In this document: in pieces, positions 7,571-15,211 of the stretch
Layout: each line of letters starts with the position of its first letter
Numbering within the stretch: position 1 is the stretch's first letter
Assembly (NCBI GenBank): GCA_021205385.1
Contig: JAJPXQ010000026.1
Span: 1-43,243 of the forward strand
Origin: Lachnospiraceae bacterium
Lineage (GTDB): Bacteria > Bacillota > Clostridia > Lachnospirales > Lachnospiraceae
Length of the DNA: 43,243 nucleotides
Reading direction: 5' to 3'
Notes under the pieces: generated by a model
Database searches by the model: none
Told to the model about the DNA's origin: nothing
Seen by the model: the letters and a program-made list of their open reading frames with translations, nothing else
Program-made: the position numbers and the translations under genes

Positions 7571-8425
7571 TTACCGGCGGAAGGTTTTCCGGATCTGTTC
7601 CTCCGTATCCCGGATGAGTCGGTCGGAGACACCTGCCTTCTGCAATGCGTGATATTCATCCACGGTTCCCTGCCCGTGCGGCACCATCCATGCCCCGGCA
7701 TCGCTGCCAAGGCCGATGCGCGCGCCCAACGCAGCCGCCTTCGACACCCGTTCCATCTGCATGGCAATATTTTCCCGCACTTCCGCATCCGGAAAGCGAT
7801 CATGTCCGAGAAGGCCGGTCACCGGTGCGAAAGTCGGCAGCCAGGCCGTTCTCTTCTCCGAGAGCAGTGCGAGCGTCTCATCCCCCATGAAAAATCCATG
7901 TTCCAGGCTGTCCACGCCCGCCTCCAATGTATCATAGCAGGTCCGGTCGCCGTTGCAGTGTGCCATGACAGCCATTCCCGCGTCATGTGCCGCGCCTATC
8001 ATCCTCCGGATCGATTCTCTGTCGAGGCCTTCTTCCGTCAGGACTCCCGCACGGGAAAAATCCAGAATGCCGCTGACCATGATCTTGATAAAATCCGCGC
8101 CCTCCGCCTTCGCGCGCTTCACCAGTGCTTCATACTCCGTCCAGTCATCGAAGGGCAGCCCCACGATACCGCCGTAATGATGTCTTTTATGAATCGCAAA
8201 AACCGGCGTCCGATAATCGATCCCATATTCCGGCGCCAGCTCTCTGGCAAGCTTCGATACATTCCTCGCATCACCGCCGTCACGGACAAAGGTAATGCCC
8301 GCGGCCCGGTACGCTTCCAGGTTCCGGCGAACCGCTTCCTCACAGACCTTCGTTTCATGCAGGGCAACCGCCGCTTTATAATTGACTCCGTCCATAATGA
8401 TATGGGCATGGCATTCTCCGAACAT
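7571..8425 (-). CDS. Metal-dependent amidohydrolase family protein
   Basis: TIM-barrel hydrolase of 284 residues related to imidazolonepropionase- and prolidase-like amidohydrolases. Visible metal and catalytic residues are H6 and H8 (C-H-A-H), a lysine in F-I-K-I-M-V-S-G, histidines in V-M-A-H-C-N-G and S-L-E-H-G-F, and the aspartate in G-L-G-S-D-A-G-A. I start at 8425 because GGAGGAGAAG precedes that ATG; an upstream in-frame ATG at 8446 would leave this site inside the gene. It is shorter than most members (about 400 aa) because the N-terminal beta-sandwich is missing. It lies 49 bases downstream of the LacI-type regulator and is probably co-transcribed with it. Substrate unknown. Confidence 0.82.
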   Translation of the reverse strand: MFGECHAHIIMDGVNYKAAVALHETKVCEEAVRRNLEAYRAAGITFVRDGGDARNVSKLARELAPEYGIDYRTPVFAIHKRHHYGGIVGLPFDDWTEYEALVKRAKAEGADFIKIMVSGILDFSRAGVLTEEGLDRESIRRMIGAAHDAGMAVMAHCNGDRTCYDTLEAGVDSLEHGFFMGDETLALLSEKRTAWLPTFAPVTGLLGHDRFPDAEVRENIAMQMERVSKAAALGARIGLGSDAGAWMVPHGQGTVDEYHALQKAGVSDRLIRDTEEQIRKTFRR

Positions 8426-8474
8426 AAACTTCTCCTCCACCCGCATCCTATCTTAGCCCCCACAATGCAGAAAA

Positions 8475-9488
8475 TCAAGTCGTCACGCAGCGATAGCAGC
8501 TCTCCCGCTGCACAATTCTGCAGGGAAATTCGATCCGTACCGGCTCTTTATGCCCCCGCGAGGTACGGTCGAGCAGAAGATTCACCGCCATATGTGCCAT
8601 CTCATCGCGTGGAATGTGGATCGTGGTGAGATAAGGTTTTGTGTTCTGCGCCTCTTCAATGTCATCGATCGAAATGACGGAAATTGCCTCGCGCAGCTTT
8701 TTCTTCTGCTGCGCAAGAATTTCCAGCACCCGCACTGCCGTCGCATCATTCGCGCAGAACACTGCTGAGAAATCAGCCTTTCCCGAAACCTTCTGTTCAA
8801 GGAGCTCCCGAAATGCGGGTTCCGCCTGCTCCCGCGTCTGATCCGTCGGCCGGATCAGACTGTAATCCATCGAGATATGATTGCGAAACAGCGTATTACA
8901 ATAGCCGACGTAACGACTCTCGTAGGAACAGTCGCCGATATAGGCGATCCGCCGGTGGCCGAGCGAAAGCAGATGGTTCATCGCGAGTTCTGCGGCCTTC
9001 TCTCCATCACAGACAACCTCGTCAACATGGAAATCCATCGGGTTGCGCCAGATGCCGACAATATTACGACTGCACGCGCTGATATGTGCAAGGAGCCGTC
9101 TGGAACAGCGCCCCAGAATAATAAATCCGTCGGATTCCATCGGATTCTCCGCCAGCGACTCTTCCGCATAGAGTGTCTGCCGGATCACCATGCTCTGCTT
9201 CATCAGCTCAACCTCGAGGCTGCGAAACAGCTCATAAAAAAACGGATCCGCCTCCAGGGAGGCGACACGCGCCATGACGATCGTAACGGATCGCGTCTCA
9301 GCCGGCGCTTCCGACGCCTTTTTCAGTTTCCGGGCTGTCTCGTTCGGCACATAGCCGATCGAACGCGCCGCTTCCCAGATCCGATCCTGCGTCTCGCGCG
9401 ACGCGCAGGCCGGCGAGGCATTGTTCAGGACTCTTGATACCGTGGAGGCGGATACCCCCGCCATCTCCGCAATTTTTTTCAGTGACAT
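8475..9488 (-). CDS. LacI-family transcriptional regulator
   Basis: Repressor-type regulator of 337 residues. The N-terminal helix-turn-helix and hinge (residues 1-60) read L-K-K-I-A-E-M-A-G-V-S then T-V-S-R-V-L-N-N, the standard recognition helix for operators centred on AACGTT. The rest is a periplasmic-binding-like effector domain. It is divergent from the sulfate-type ABC operon, and the gap carries a perfect 16-bp palindrome with an AAACGTTT core (9600-9615) plus a partial copy near its own start (9515-9524). The likely target is therefore the transporter and itself. A LacI protein controlling a sulfate-type importer is unusual, because effectors of this family are mostly sugars or nucleosides. 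The effector is unknown. Confidence 0.9.
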   Translation of the reverse strand: MSLKKIAEMAGVSASTVSRVLNNASPACASRETQDRIWEAARSIGYVPNETARKLKKASEAPAETRSVTIVMARVASLEADPFFYELFRSLEVELMKQSMVIRQTLYAEESLAENPMESDGFIILGRCSRRLLAHISACSRNIVGIWRNPMDFHVDEVVCDGEKAAELAMNHLLSLGHRRIAYIGDCSYESRYVGYCNTLFRNHISMDYSLIRPTDQTREQAEPAFRELLEQKVSGKADFSAVFCANDATAVRVLEILAQQKKKLREAISVISIDDIEEAQNTKPYLTTIHIPRDEMAHMAVNLLLDRTSRGHKEPVRIEFPCRIVQRESCYRCVTT

Positions 9489-9514
9489 AGTTCTACCCCT
9501 TTAAGCGCAGAAAG

Positions 9515-9524
9515 AAAACGTTTG
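9515..9524. promoter_or_regulatory. Partial LacI-type operator in the leader of the regulator gene
   Basis: AAAACGTTTG shares the AAACGTTT core with the perfect site at 9600 but loses symmetry outside it. It lies between the regulator's promoter and start codon, where binding could give autoregulation. Confidence 0.45.
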
Positions 9525-9536
9525 TGTAAATATCCC

Positions 9537-9564
9537 TTGTATTTTTCGATATTATCTATAAAAT
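9537..9564 (+). promoter_or_regulatory. Candidate promoter of the sulfate-type ABC operon
   Basis: -35 TTGTAT (9537-9542), 16-base spacer, -10 TAAAAT (9559-9564). The palindromic operator would lie about 30 bases downstream of the start point. The region is very AT-rich, so other choices are possible. Confidence 0.45.
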
Positions 9565-9593
9565 AGCATATCATATATCTGGTTTGCAGTCAA
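9565..9593 (-). promoter_or_regulatory. Promoter of the LacI-type regulator gene
   Basis: Minus strand -35 TTGACT (9588-9593), 17-base spacer, -10 TATGCT (9565-9570), about 77 bases before the start codon of the gene at 8475-9488. Confidence 0.6.
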
Positions 9594-9599
9594 TTTTTA

Positions 9600-9615
9600 A
9601 AGCAAACGTTTGCTT
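9600..9615. promoter_or_regulatory. Perfect LacI-family operator
   Basis: AAGCAAACGTTTGCTT is a 16-bp perfect palindrome with the central CG typical of LacI-family sites. It ends three bases before the CGGAGG ribosome binding site of the binding-protein gene and lies between the divergent regulator and transporter genes. Confidence 0.85.
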
Positions 9616-9631
9616 ATCGGAGGTTCTTACC

Positions 9632-10660
9632 ATGAAAAAGAAATCTGTACTCGCGATCACCGTGATGCTTCTTACGGCTTCCCTCGCCGCCTGCGGCGGC
9701 AGTTCTTCCACGTCTGAGGCCGATGACACCGACGCGATCACGATCACCAACGTCTCTTACGACCCCACGAGAGAGTTCTATGAGGCCTACAATGAACTGT
9801 TTGTAGAATATTATAAGGAAGAGAGCGGCGTGGACGTCGAGGTTGTGCAGTCGCACGGCGGCTCCGGCTCGCAGGCGCGTTCCGTCATCGAGGGCAGCGA
9901 CGCGGATGTCGTGACGCTCGCTCTGGCCCATGATATCACACTGATCGAGGAGGAGGGCCTGATCGAGGAGGGCTGGATCGACGAGTTCGACGGCAACAGC
10001 TCCCCCTACACCTCCACCATCACCTTTCTCGTCCGCGCCGGGAATGAGAAAAACATCCAGGATTGGGACGATCTTATCAAAGAAGGCGTCGACGTGATCA
10101 CGCCCGATCCGAAGTCCTCGGGCGGCGCCTGCTGGAACTTCCTCGCGGCCTGGCACTACGCCGACCTCGCTTATGACGGAGACATCGACGCGATCAAATC
10201 CTTCGTCTCGGCGCTCTATGCCAATGTGCTCGTCATGGACTCCGGCGCGCGCGGCGCGACCACGACCTTCGTCGAAAATGGACAGGGCGACGTACTGATC
10301 GCCTGGGAAAATGAGGCTCTTCTCGTACTTGAAGAATATCCGGGCGAGTACGAGATGATCACGCCGAGCGTCAGCATCAAGGCGGAGCCCTCCGTTGCCA
10401 TCGTCGATGAAAATGTCGACGAGAACGGCACACGCGAGATCGCGGAGGCCTATCTTAACTACCTCTACAGTGATGAAGCGCAGCAGCTTGCGGGCGAGCA
10501 TTTCTACCGCCCGGGCAACGAGGAGATTCTCAGCACCTTCTCCGATACCTTTGATCTCTCCGTCGAGCTCTGCACGATCGACGATTTCGGCGGATGGGAC
10601 CAGGCATACGAAGACTATTTCCAGGACGGAGCGATTTTCGATGAAATCTACGCATACTAA
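9632..10660 (+). CDS. Sulfate/thiosulfate ABC transporter, solute-binding lipoprotein
   Basis: Captures sulfate or thiosulfate outside the membrane for the CysT/CysW/CysA importer. The 342-residue protein has a lipoprotein signal ending in L-A-A-C with C21 as the lipidated residue, then an Asp/Ser-rich linker. Family hallmarks follow: N-V-S-Y-D-P-T-R-E-F-Y, H-G-G-S-G-S-Q-A-R near residue 78, T-L-A-L-A-H-D-I, and D-P-K-S-S-G-G-A-C-W-N. The start at 9632 has CGGAGG eight bases upstream. It is the first gene of the operon, preceded by the LacI-type operator. The end overlaps the start of cysT by 20 bases. The ligand is inferred from the family; other oxyanions are possible. Confidence 0.92.
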   Translation: MKKKSVLAITVMLLTASLAACGGSSSTSEADDTDAITITNVSYDPTREFYEAYNELFVEYYKEESGVDVEVVQSHGGSGSQARSVIEGSDADVVTLALAHDITLIEEEGLIEEGWIDEFDGNSSPYTSTITFLVRAGNEKNIQDWDDLIKEGVDVITPDPKSSGGACWNFLAAWHYADLAYDGDIDAIKSFVSALYANVLVMDSGARGATTTFVENGQGDVLIAWENEALLVLEEYPGEYEMITPSVSIKAEPSVAIVDENVDENGTREIAEAYLNYLYSDEAQQLAGEHFYRPGNEEILSTFSDTFDLSVELCTIDDFGGWDQAYEDYFQDGAIFDEIYAY

Positions 10661-11489
10661 GAGAAAACAGAAAAGCGTCATCCCGGGGCGGGGGCTCACC
10701 ATGGGCATCACCGTCACGATGCTCTCGCTCCTCATTCTGATCCCGCTGGCCTCGATTCTGACCTACTCCTTCCGCCTGAGTTTCAGCGAGTTTGTGGAAC
10801 TGATCACCCGGCGAAACGTTGTGCGCGCCTTTCAGACGAGCATTTCCTGCGCGCTCATCGCCGCGCTCATCAACAGTGTCTTCGGGCTCATCTTGGCCTG
10901 GGTGCTCGTGCGCTATGATTTCCCGGGAAAACGACTGATGGATGCGATGATCGAGCTTCCCTTCGCGCTGCCGACCGCTGTCGCCGGCATTACGCTCTCA
11001 AAAATGTATTCCGACAAGGGCCTGATCGGACAGTTCTTCGCAAAATACGACATCTCGATCTCCTACACGAAGATCGGCCTCACGATCGCGCTCGTCTTCA
11101 TCGGCATTCCCTTCGTCGTGCGCGCGCTGCAGCCCGTGATCGAGAAGCTGCCTCCCTCTCTGGAGGAAGCCTCCGCAATGCTGGGCGCGAGCCGCTCGTA
11201 TACCTTCCGGCGCGTAATTCTGCCGGAGCTGACGCCCGCGCTGCTGACCGGCTTCGGCCTGGCGCTCGCACGCGGCATCGGCGAATACGGCAGCGTGATC
11301 TATATCTCCGGCAACAGCGAGAAAAACGGGACGCAGGTCGTCTCCTACGTCATCATGCAGAAGCTGAATTCCGGCAGCGCGGACTACGAGGGCGCGGCGG
11401 CAATCGCGCTCGTCCTGCTGATCATCTCGTTCCTGCTGCTCTTCTTCATCAACATGGTGCAGCTGGCTGCAGGCCGCAGGGCGTCTTAA
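10641..11489 (+). CDS. cysT: Sulfate/thiosulfate ABC transporter permease CysT
   Basis: Membrane subunit of 282 residues with about six helices. The cytoplasmic coupling loop (EAA motif) reads E-E-A-S-A-M-L-G-A-S-R and then G-F-G-L-A-L-A-R-G-I-G-E-Y-G-S, as in CysT/CysU. A basic N-terminal tail (K-S-T-H-T-K-R-K-Q-K) precedes the first helix. The ATG at 10641 lies inside the last codons of the binding-protein gene, with GGACGGAG upstream. A later ATG just before the first helix is an alternative. It pairs with CysW to form the channel. Confidence 0.93.
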   Translation: MKSTHTKRKQKSVIPGRGLTMGITVTMLSLLILIPLASILTYSFRLSFSEFVELITRRNVVRAFQTSISCALIAALINSVFGLILAWVLVRYDFPGKRLMDAMIELPFALPTAVAGITLSKMYSDKGLIGQFFAKYDISISYTKIGLTIALVFIGIPFVVRALQPVIEKLPPSLEEASAMLGASRSYTFRRVILPELTPALLTGFGLALARGIGEYGSVIYISGNSEKNGTQVVSYVIMQKLNSGSADYEGAAAIALVLLIISFLLLFFINMVQLAAGRRAS

Positions 11490-11504
11490 AGGAGGAGGAA
11501 TCTT

Positions 11505-12350
11505 ATGAAAAATCAGAAGAAATCCATTGTTCCCGCTCTGCTGATCGCGATCAGCGTCGTCTTCTTCGTCGTCATGCTGGTGCTGCCGCTCGTCATCGTG
11601 CTCTACCGCTCGCTGAAGGACGGCCTTACGCTCTATGTCGAAGCAATCACCGCCCCCAATACTCTGTCCGCTCTGCGCGTGACGCTGATCGCTGCCTCGA
11701 TCGCGGTCCTCGTCAACACGTTTTTCGGCCTCTGTGCGGCCTGGCTGATCACAAAATTTGAATTTCGCGGGCGGCAGGTGCTCTCGACCCTGATCGACAT
11801 TCCCTTCTCGATCTCCCCGGTTATCGCGGGTCTGGCCTTCATCATGACCTTCGGACGGATGGGCTGGGCGACGCCCTTCATTGACTGGATCAACAGCACC
11901 TTCGGCACGGACATTGCGCTTGTCTTCTCAGTACCCGGCGTCGTGCTGGCGACAATTTTTGTCACCTTTCCCTTTATATCGCGCGAACTGATCCCGGTCA
12001 TGCAGGCGCAGGGAAACGCCGAGGAGGAGGCCGCCGCGATGATGGGAGCGAAGGGATTCACAATCTTCCGGAAAGTCACCTTCCCTCATATTAAGTGGAC
12101 GCTGCTCTACGGAATCATTCTCTGCGCCGCGCGGGCCATCGGGGAATTCGGCGCGGTCTACGCCGTTTCCAAGACACGCGGACAGACCTTCACGCTGACG
12201 CTCGAGGTCGATGCGCTCTACATGGCGGGAGGCGCGGACTCGATCACACAGGCCTTCGCCGTGTCGTCGCTGCTCGTGATTATCGCTGTCGCTATCTTAC
12301 TGATAAAACAGGTCGTAGAATACCGTGCGAAACGGACGGAGGAAGCATAA
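11505..12350 (+). CDS. cysW: Sulfate/thiosulfate ABC transporter permease CysW
   Basis: Second membrane subunit (281 aa), homologous to CysT, with about six helices and the coupling loop E-E-E-A-A-A-M-M-G-A-K-G followed by A-R-A-I-G-E-F-G-A-V. A strong ribosome binding site (AAAGGAGGAGG) precedes the start. It follows cysT by 15 bases, and its stop overlaps the cysA start by one base (TAATG), so translation is coupled. The heterodimer CysT-CysW is the usual pore of sulfate importers. Confidence 0.93.
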   Translation: MKNQKKSIVPALLIAISVVFFVVMLVLPLVIVLYRSLKDGLTLYVEAITAPNTLSALRVTLIAASIAVLVNTFFGLCAAWLITKFEFRGRQVLSTLIDIPFSISPVIAGLAFIMTFGRMGWATPFIDWINSTFGTDIALVFSVPGVVLATIFVTFPFISRELIPVMQAQGNAEEEAAAMMGAKGFTIFRKVTFPHIKWTLLYGIILCAARAIGEFGAVYAVSKTRGQTFTLTLEVDALYMAGGADSITQAFAVSSLLVIIAVAILLIKQVVEYRAKRTEEA

Positions 12351-13417
12351 TGTACGTACAGTTAAACCATATTACAAAAAAATTCGAGGATTACGAAGCG
12401 GCGAAGGACGTGAGCCTCGGCGTCGAGGAGGGCCGCATGGCGGCGCTCTTAGGGCCGAGCGGCAGCGGCAAGACAACGTTGCTGCGCATCATCGCCGGGC
12501 TTGAACAGCAGGATTCCGGCGACGTGCTGATAGATGGAAAAGTCGTCAACGATGTCCCCGCCGGGGAGCGTGGCATCGGCTTTGTCTTCCAGAACTACGC
12601 GCTGTTCCGCTACATGACAGTCTATGAAAATATTGCCTTCGGGCTGCGCGTACAGAAGCGTAAGAAAGAGGAGATCGACGCGCGCGTCATGGAGCTCGTC
12701 CACCTGGTCGGGCTCGACGGCCTCGAGAAGCGCTATCCGAACCAGCTCTCCGGCGGACAACGTCAGAGGGTGGCTTTCGCGCGCGCTCTCGCACCGGAGC
12801 CCAGCCTGCTGCTGCTTGACGAACCCTTCGCGGCCATCGACGCGAAAGTGCGTAAAGAGCTGCGTCTCTGGCTCAGAAACATGATTTCCCAGGTCGGCAT
12901 CACGAGCATCTTCGTGACCCATGACCAGGAGGAGGCCGTCGAGGTCGCCGACGAGATCCTCGTCATCAACGAGGGAAGACTCGAGCAGGCCGGCGCTCCG
13001 ATCGACATCTACAAGAACCCGAAGACCTCCTTCGTCGCACAGTTCATCGGCAGTTCCGCGGTACTCTCCGACTTCAGAGGGCTGAAGGGCTTTGAGGATG
13101 TCCCGGCCGGCCGACAGGCCGTCGTCCGCCCCGAGTTCGTCGAGGCCTTCAAGAGCGACAATGAGAAATTTAAGAGCCTGATCGCGGATACGGAATCCGG
13201 TGTGATTACCAATATCGCCTTCCGTGGCAGCTACCTCGAGCTGACGCTCGACGTGAACGGCATACAACTCACGACCAACCGCTCGCTCGAACGCCGCCCG
13301 GTGCACGTCGGCGAGCCGATGTGCGTTCTCATCTATCGTGCCTATATTCTGGACGGGGAAAATACGCGTATCTATGAGAACAGGCGGCTGGAAGGTGTGG
13401 ACGTCGAATCACTGTGA
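12350..13417 (+). CDS. cysA: Sulfate/thiosulfate ABC transporter ATP-binding protein CysA
   Basis: ATPase of the importer, 355 residues. Walker A is G-P-S-G-S-G-K-T (35-42). The Q-loop F-Q-N-Y-A-L-F is near 83, the signature L-S-G-G-Q-R-Q-R-V near 134, Walker B L-L-L-L-D-E-P-F-A near 154, and the switch histidine in V-T-H-D-Q-E-E-A near 190. A C-terminal TOBE-like domain of about 100 residues follows, as in CysA. The start overlaps the last base of the cysW stop codon, with GGAGGAAGC upstream. No convincing terminator was found after the stop, so some transcription may run into the next ABC gene. Confidence 0.93.
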   Translation: MYVQLNHITKKFEDYEAAKDVSLGVEEGRMAALLGPSGSGKTTLLRIIAGLEQQDSGDVLIDGKVVNDVPAGERGIGFVFQNYALFRYMTVYENIAFGLRVQKRKKEEIDARVMELVHLVGLDGLEKRYPNQLSGGQRQRVAFARALAPEPSLLLLDEPFAAIDAKVRKELRLWLRNMISQVGITSIFVTHDQEEAVEVADEILVINEGRLEQAGAPIDIYKNPKTSFVAQFIGSSAVLSDFRGLKGFEDVPAGRQAVVRPEFVEAFKSDNEKFKSLIADTESGVITNIAFRGSYLELTLDVNGIQLTTNRSLERRPVHVGEPMCVLIYRAYILDGENTRIYENRRLEGVDVESL

Positions 13418-13461
13418 GCCGCCGTCCACATAACTGCCGTCCGGGGTTTTTATGAAACTTA

Positions 13462-13490
13462 TTGAAAATTTTTATCACGGGCTTTATAAT
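13462..13490 (+). promoter_or_regulatory. Sigma-A promoter of the ABC exporter operon
   Basis: -35 TTGAAA (13462-13467), 17-base spacer, consensus -10 TATAAT (13485-13490). Start point expected near 13497. The spacer contains one arm of an inverted repeat whose partner covers the ribosome binding site. Confidence 0.88.
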
Positions 13491-13520
13491 AGTCCCTATA
13501 CATCAGAAGGAGCCCGTGAT
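13474..13520 (+). repeat. Perfect 10-bp inverted repeat linking promoter spacer and ribosome binding site
   Basis: ATCACGGGCT (13474-13483) lies between the -35 and -10 boxes. Its exact complement AGCCCGTGAT (13511-13520) begins inside the AGAAGGAG ribosome binding site, with 27 bases between the arms. Only RNA arriving from cysA would contain both arms. It could also be a two-site DNA operator. Confidence 0.8.
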
Positions 13521-13525
13521 ACCAT

Positions 13526-14359
13526 ATGATCGAACTTCAGAACCTGACAAAAAAATTTGAGAATTTCACCGCGGTCGATTCTTTAAATCTCCGGATCGAG
13601 AGCGGTGAATTTTTTGGCCTGCTCGGACCGAACGGCGCCGGAAAGACGACGACGATCGGCATGCTGTCCACCCTGCTCCTGCCGAGCAGCGGGCAGATTC
13701 TCATCGACGGCGAGCGCCTCACCCGGCAGCGCCAGGATCTGAAGCGAAAGGTCAGCGTCATCACACAGGAATACTCCATGCGTCAGGACATGGACATGGA
13801 TGAGATCATGGAATATCAGGGGCGGCTCTACTATATGCCGGTTCGCCAGATCCGCGCGAAGACCGAGGAACTTTTCGAGTTTGCCAATCTCACGAGCCAC
13901 CGGCGAAAGACGATCCGCCAGCTCTCCGGCGGCATGAAACGCAAGCTGATGGTCTGCCGCGCGCTGCTGACCGACCCGCAGATTCTGCTGCTGGACGAGC
14001 CGACCGCCGGTATGGACGCAATTTCACGCCGGCAGATGTGGAACCTGCTGCGCCAGCTGAACGAACAGGGACTGACCATCCTTCTGACCACGCACTACAT
14101 CGAAGAGGCGCAGTCGCTGTGCGGCCGGGTAGCACTGATGAACGGGGGAAAACTGACCGAAGTCAATACGCCCGCAGGATTTATCGAAGATCTTGGAGCC
14201 TGGGCGGTCGACCAGCAGCTCCCGGACCGACTCTGCAGCCGCTATTTTCATGATCGGAAGGAAGCCATCGCCTGTCTTTCCGAACTCGACGGACAATGCG
14301 CGATGCGCGATACAACCCTCGAAGACGTGTTTATCGAGCGGGTGGGCAGAAGTTTATAA
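13526..14359 (+). CDS. ABC transporter ATP-binding protein (DrrA/NodI type)
   Basis: ATPase of an ABC-2 exporter, 277 residues. Walker A is G-P-N-G-A-G-K-T (34-41), the signature L-S-G-G-M-K-R-K-L is near 133, Walker B is L-L-L-D-E-P-T-A-G near 155, and the switch histidine is in T-T-H-Y-I-E-E-A. A C-terminal extension of about 60 residues resembles those of daunorubicin-resistance and nodulation exporters. AGAAGGAG lies 12 bases before the ATG, partly inside an inverted-repeat arm. It forms an operon with the permease gene 13 bases downstream. The exported substrate is unknown; drugs, lipids and glycans are all exported by relatives. Confidence 0.88.
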   Translation: MIELQNLTKKFENFTAVDSLNLRIESGEFFGLLGPNGAGKTTTIGMLSTLLLPSSGQILIDGERLTRQRQDLKRKVSVITQEYSMRQDMDMDEIMEYQGRLYYMPVRQIRAKTEELFEFANLTSHRRKTIRQLSGGMKRKLMVCRALLTDPQILLLDEPTAGMDAISRRQMWNLLRQLNEQGLTILLTTHYIEEAQSLCGRVALMNGGKLTEVNTPAGFIEDLGAWAVDQQLPDRLCSRYFHDRKEAIACLSELDGQCAMRDTTLEDVFIERVGRSL

Positions 14360-14372
14360 AAGGGGAATTCTA

Positions 14373-15104
14373 ATGGGAATCGTGACAATTTTATGGGAAA
14401 AATGGAGAGAATTCCTGCGTGACTTCTCCAAAATCACACTGGCGGCGATGGTCTCGCCTCTCATGTACCTGATCGTATTCGGCTGGGGCATCCGTACGAC
14501 AATGAACGGCCAGCCTTATCTCTATTATCTGATTCCGGGCGTCGTATCCTTGAGCACAATGAACGGCAGCTTCAATGCGATTGCACAGAATCTGAACGTA
14601 CAGCGGCTCTATGAGAAGGCCTTCGATCAGGTCATCATCTCGCCGACTCCGCTGTGGCAGTTCGTCGCGGGACAGATCATCGCCGGAGCCCTGCGCGGCC
14701 TCTACGCGGGCGGCATCATCCTGCTGCTCGTCTGGCCGATCAAAACCGGTCTCATCTTCAACTGGCTCTCAATCCTGATCCTGTTCCTGAACGGCGCGGT
14801 CTTCGCCTCGATCGGCATTGTCGTGTCCTTCATTGCGAAGAATCACGCCGACGTGCCGCGCTTCTCAAATTATATCATCATGCCGATGTCCTATCTGTGT
14901 AATACTTTCTTTTCCACAGACACGATCCCGCACGGCGCACGCGAATTCATCGCGGCGCTGCCCCTCTCCCAGACCAGCCGGATCGTGCGCAGCATCGCCT
15001 ACGGCGAGACGCCGAATCTGTACGGGATTTTTGTCCTGCTGGCTTACCTCGTGGTCTTCACCGCGCTGGGACTGTACTTCGTATATAAAAAGAAAAACCT
15101 GTAG
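14373..15104 (+). CDS. ABC-2 type transporter permease (DrrB/NodJ type)
   Basis: Membrane subunit of 243 residues with six predicted hydrophobic helices. It begins with a cytoplasmic W-R-E-F-L-R-D-F-S-K segment, typical of ABC-2 permeases, and carries the family pattern near the fifth helix (P-M-S-Y-L-C-N-T-F-F-S). The start at 14373 follows AAAAGGGGAATTC. It pairs with the ATPase immediately upstream. No terminator is obvious in the AT-rich gap that follows. Confidence 0.87.
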   Translation: MGIVTILWEKWREFLRDFSKITLAAMVSPLMYLIVFGWGIRTTMNGQPYLYYLIPGVVSLSTMNGSFNAIAQNLNVQRLYEKAFDQVIISPTPLWQFVAGQIIAGALRGLYAGGIILLLVWPIKTGLIFNWLSILILFLNGAVFASIGIVVSFIAKNHADVPRFSNYIIMPMSYLCNTFFSTDTIPHGAREFIAALPLSQTSRIVRSIAYGETPNLYGIFVLLAYLVVFTALGLYFVYKKKNL

Positions 15105-15153
15105 TTATTTCCTATAATTCCATGTAAAAATGTTATCAATCAGCAGAATTTCG

Positions 15154-15182
15154 TTGTAATTTTTGCAATAACAGGCTATACT
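15154..15182 (+). promoter_or_regulatory. Sigma-A promoter of the first DUF4143-type ATPase gene
   Basis: -35 TTGTAA (15154-15159), 17-base spacer, -10 TATACT (15177-15182), 29 bases before the start codon. Confidence 0.72.
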
Positions 15183-15211
15183 ATTCTTATCCCGATTCCG
15201 GAGGTGTGTCC

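Noticed and set aside
9614-10735. Minus-strand open frame of 373 codons opposite the sulfate-binding protein gene
   Set aside because: Antisense shadow; low-complexity Val/Asp/Gly composition and no start signals.
13418-13460. Possible terminator after cysA based on repeated GCCGTCC
   Set aside because: The two copies are direct, not inverted, so no stem forms; the short T run alone is not enough.
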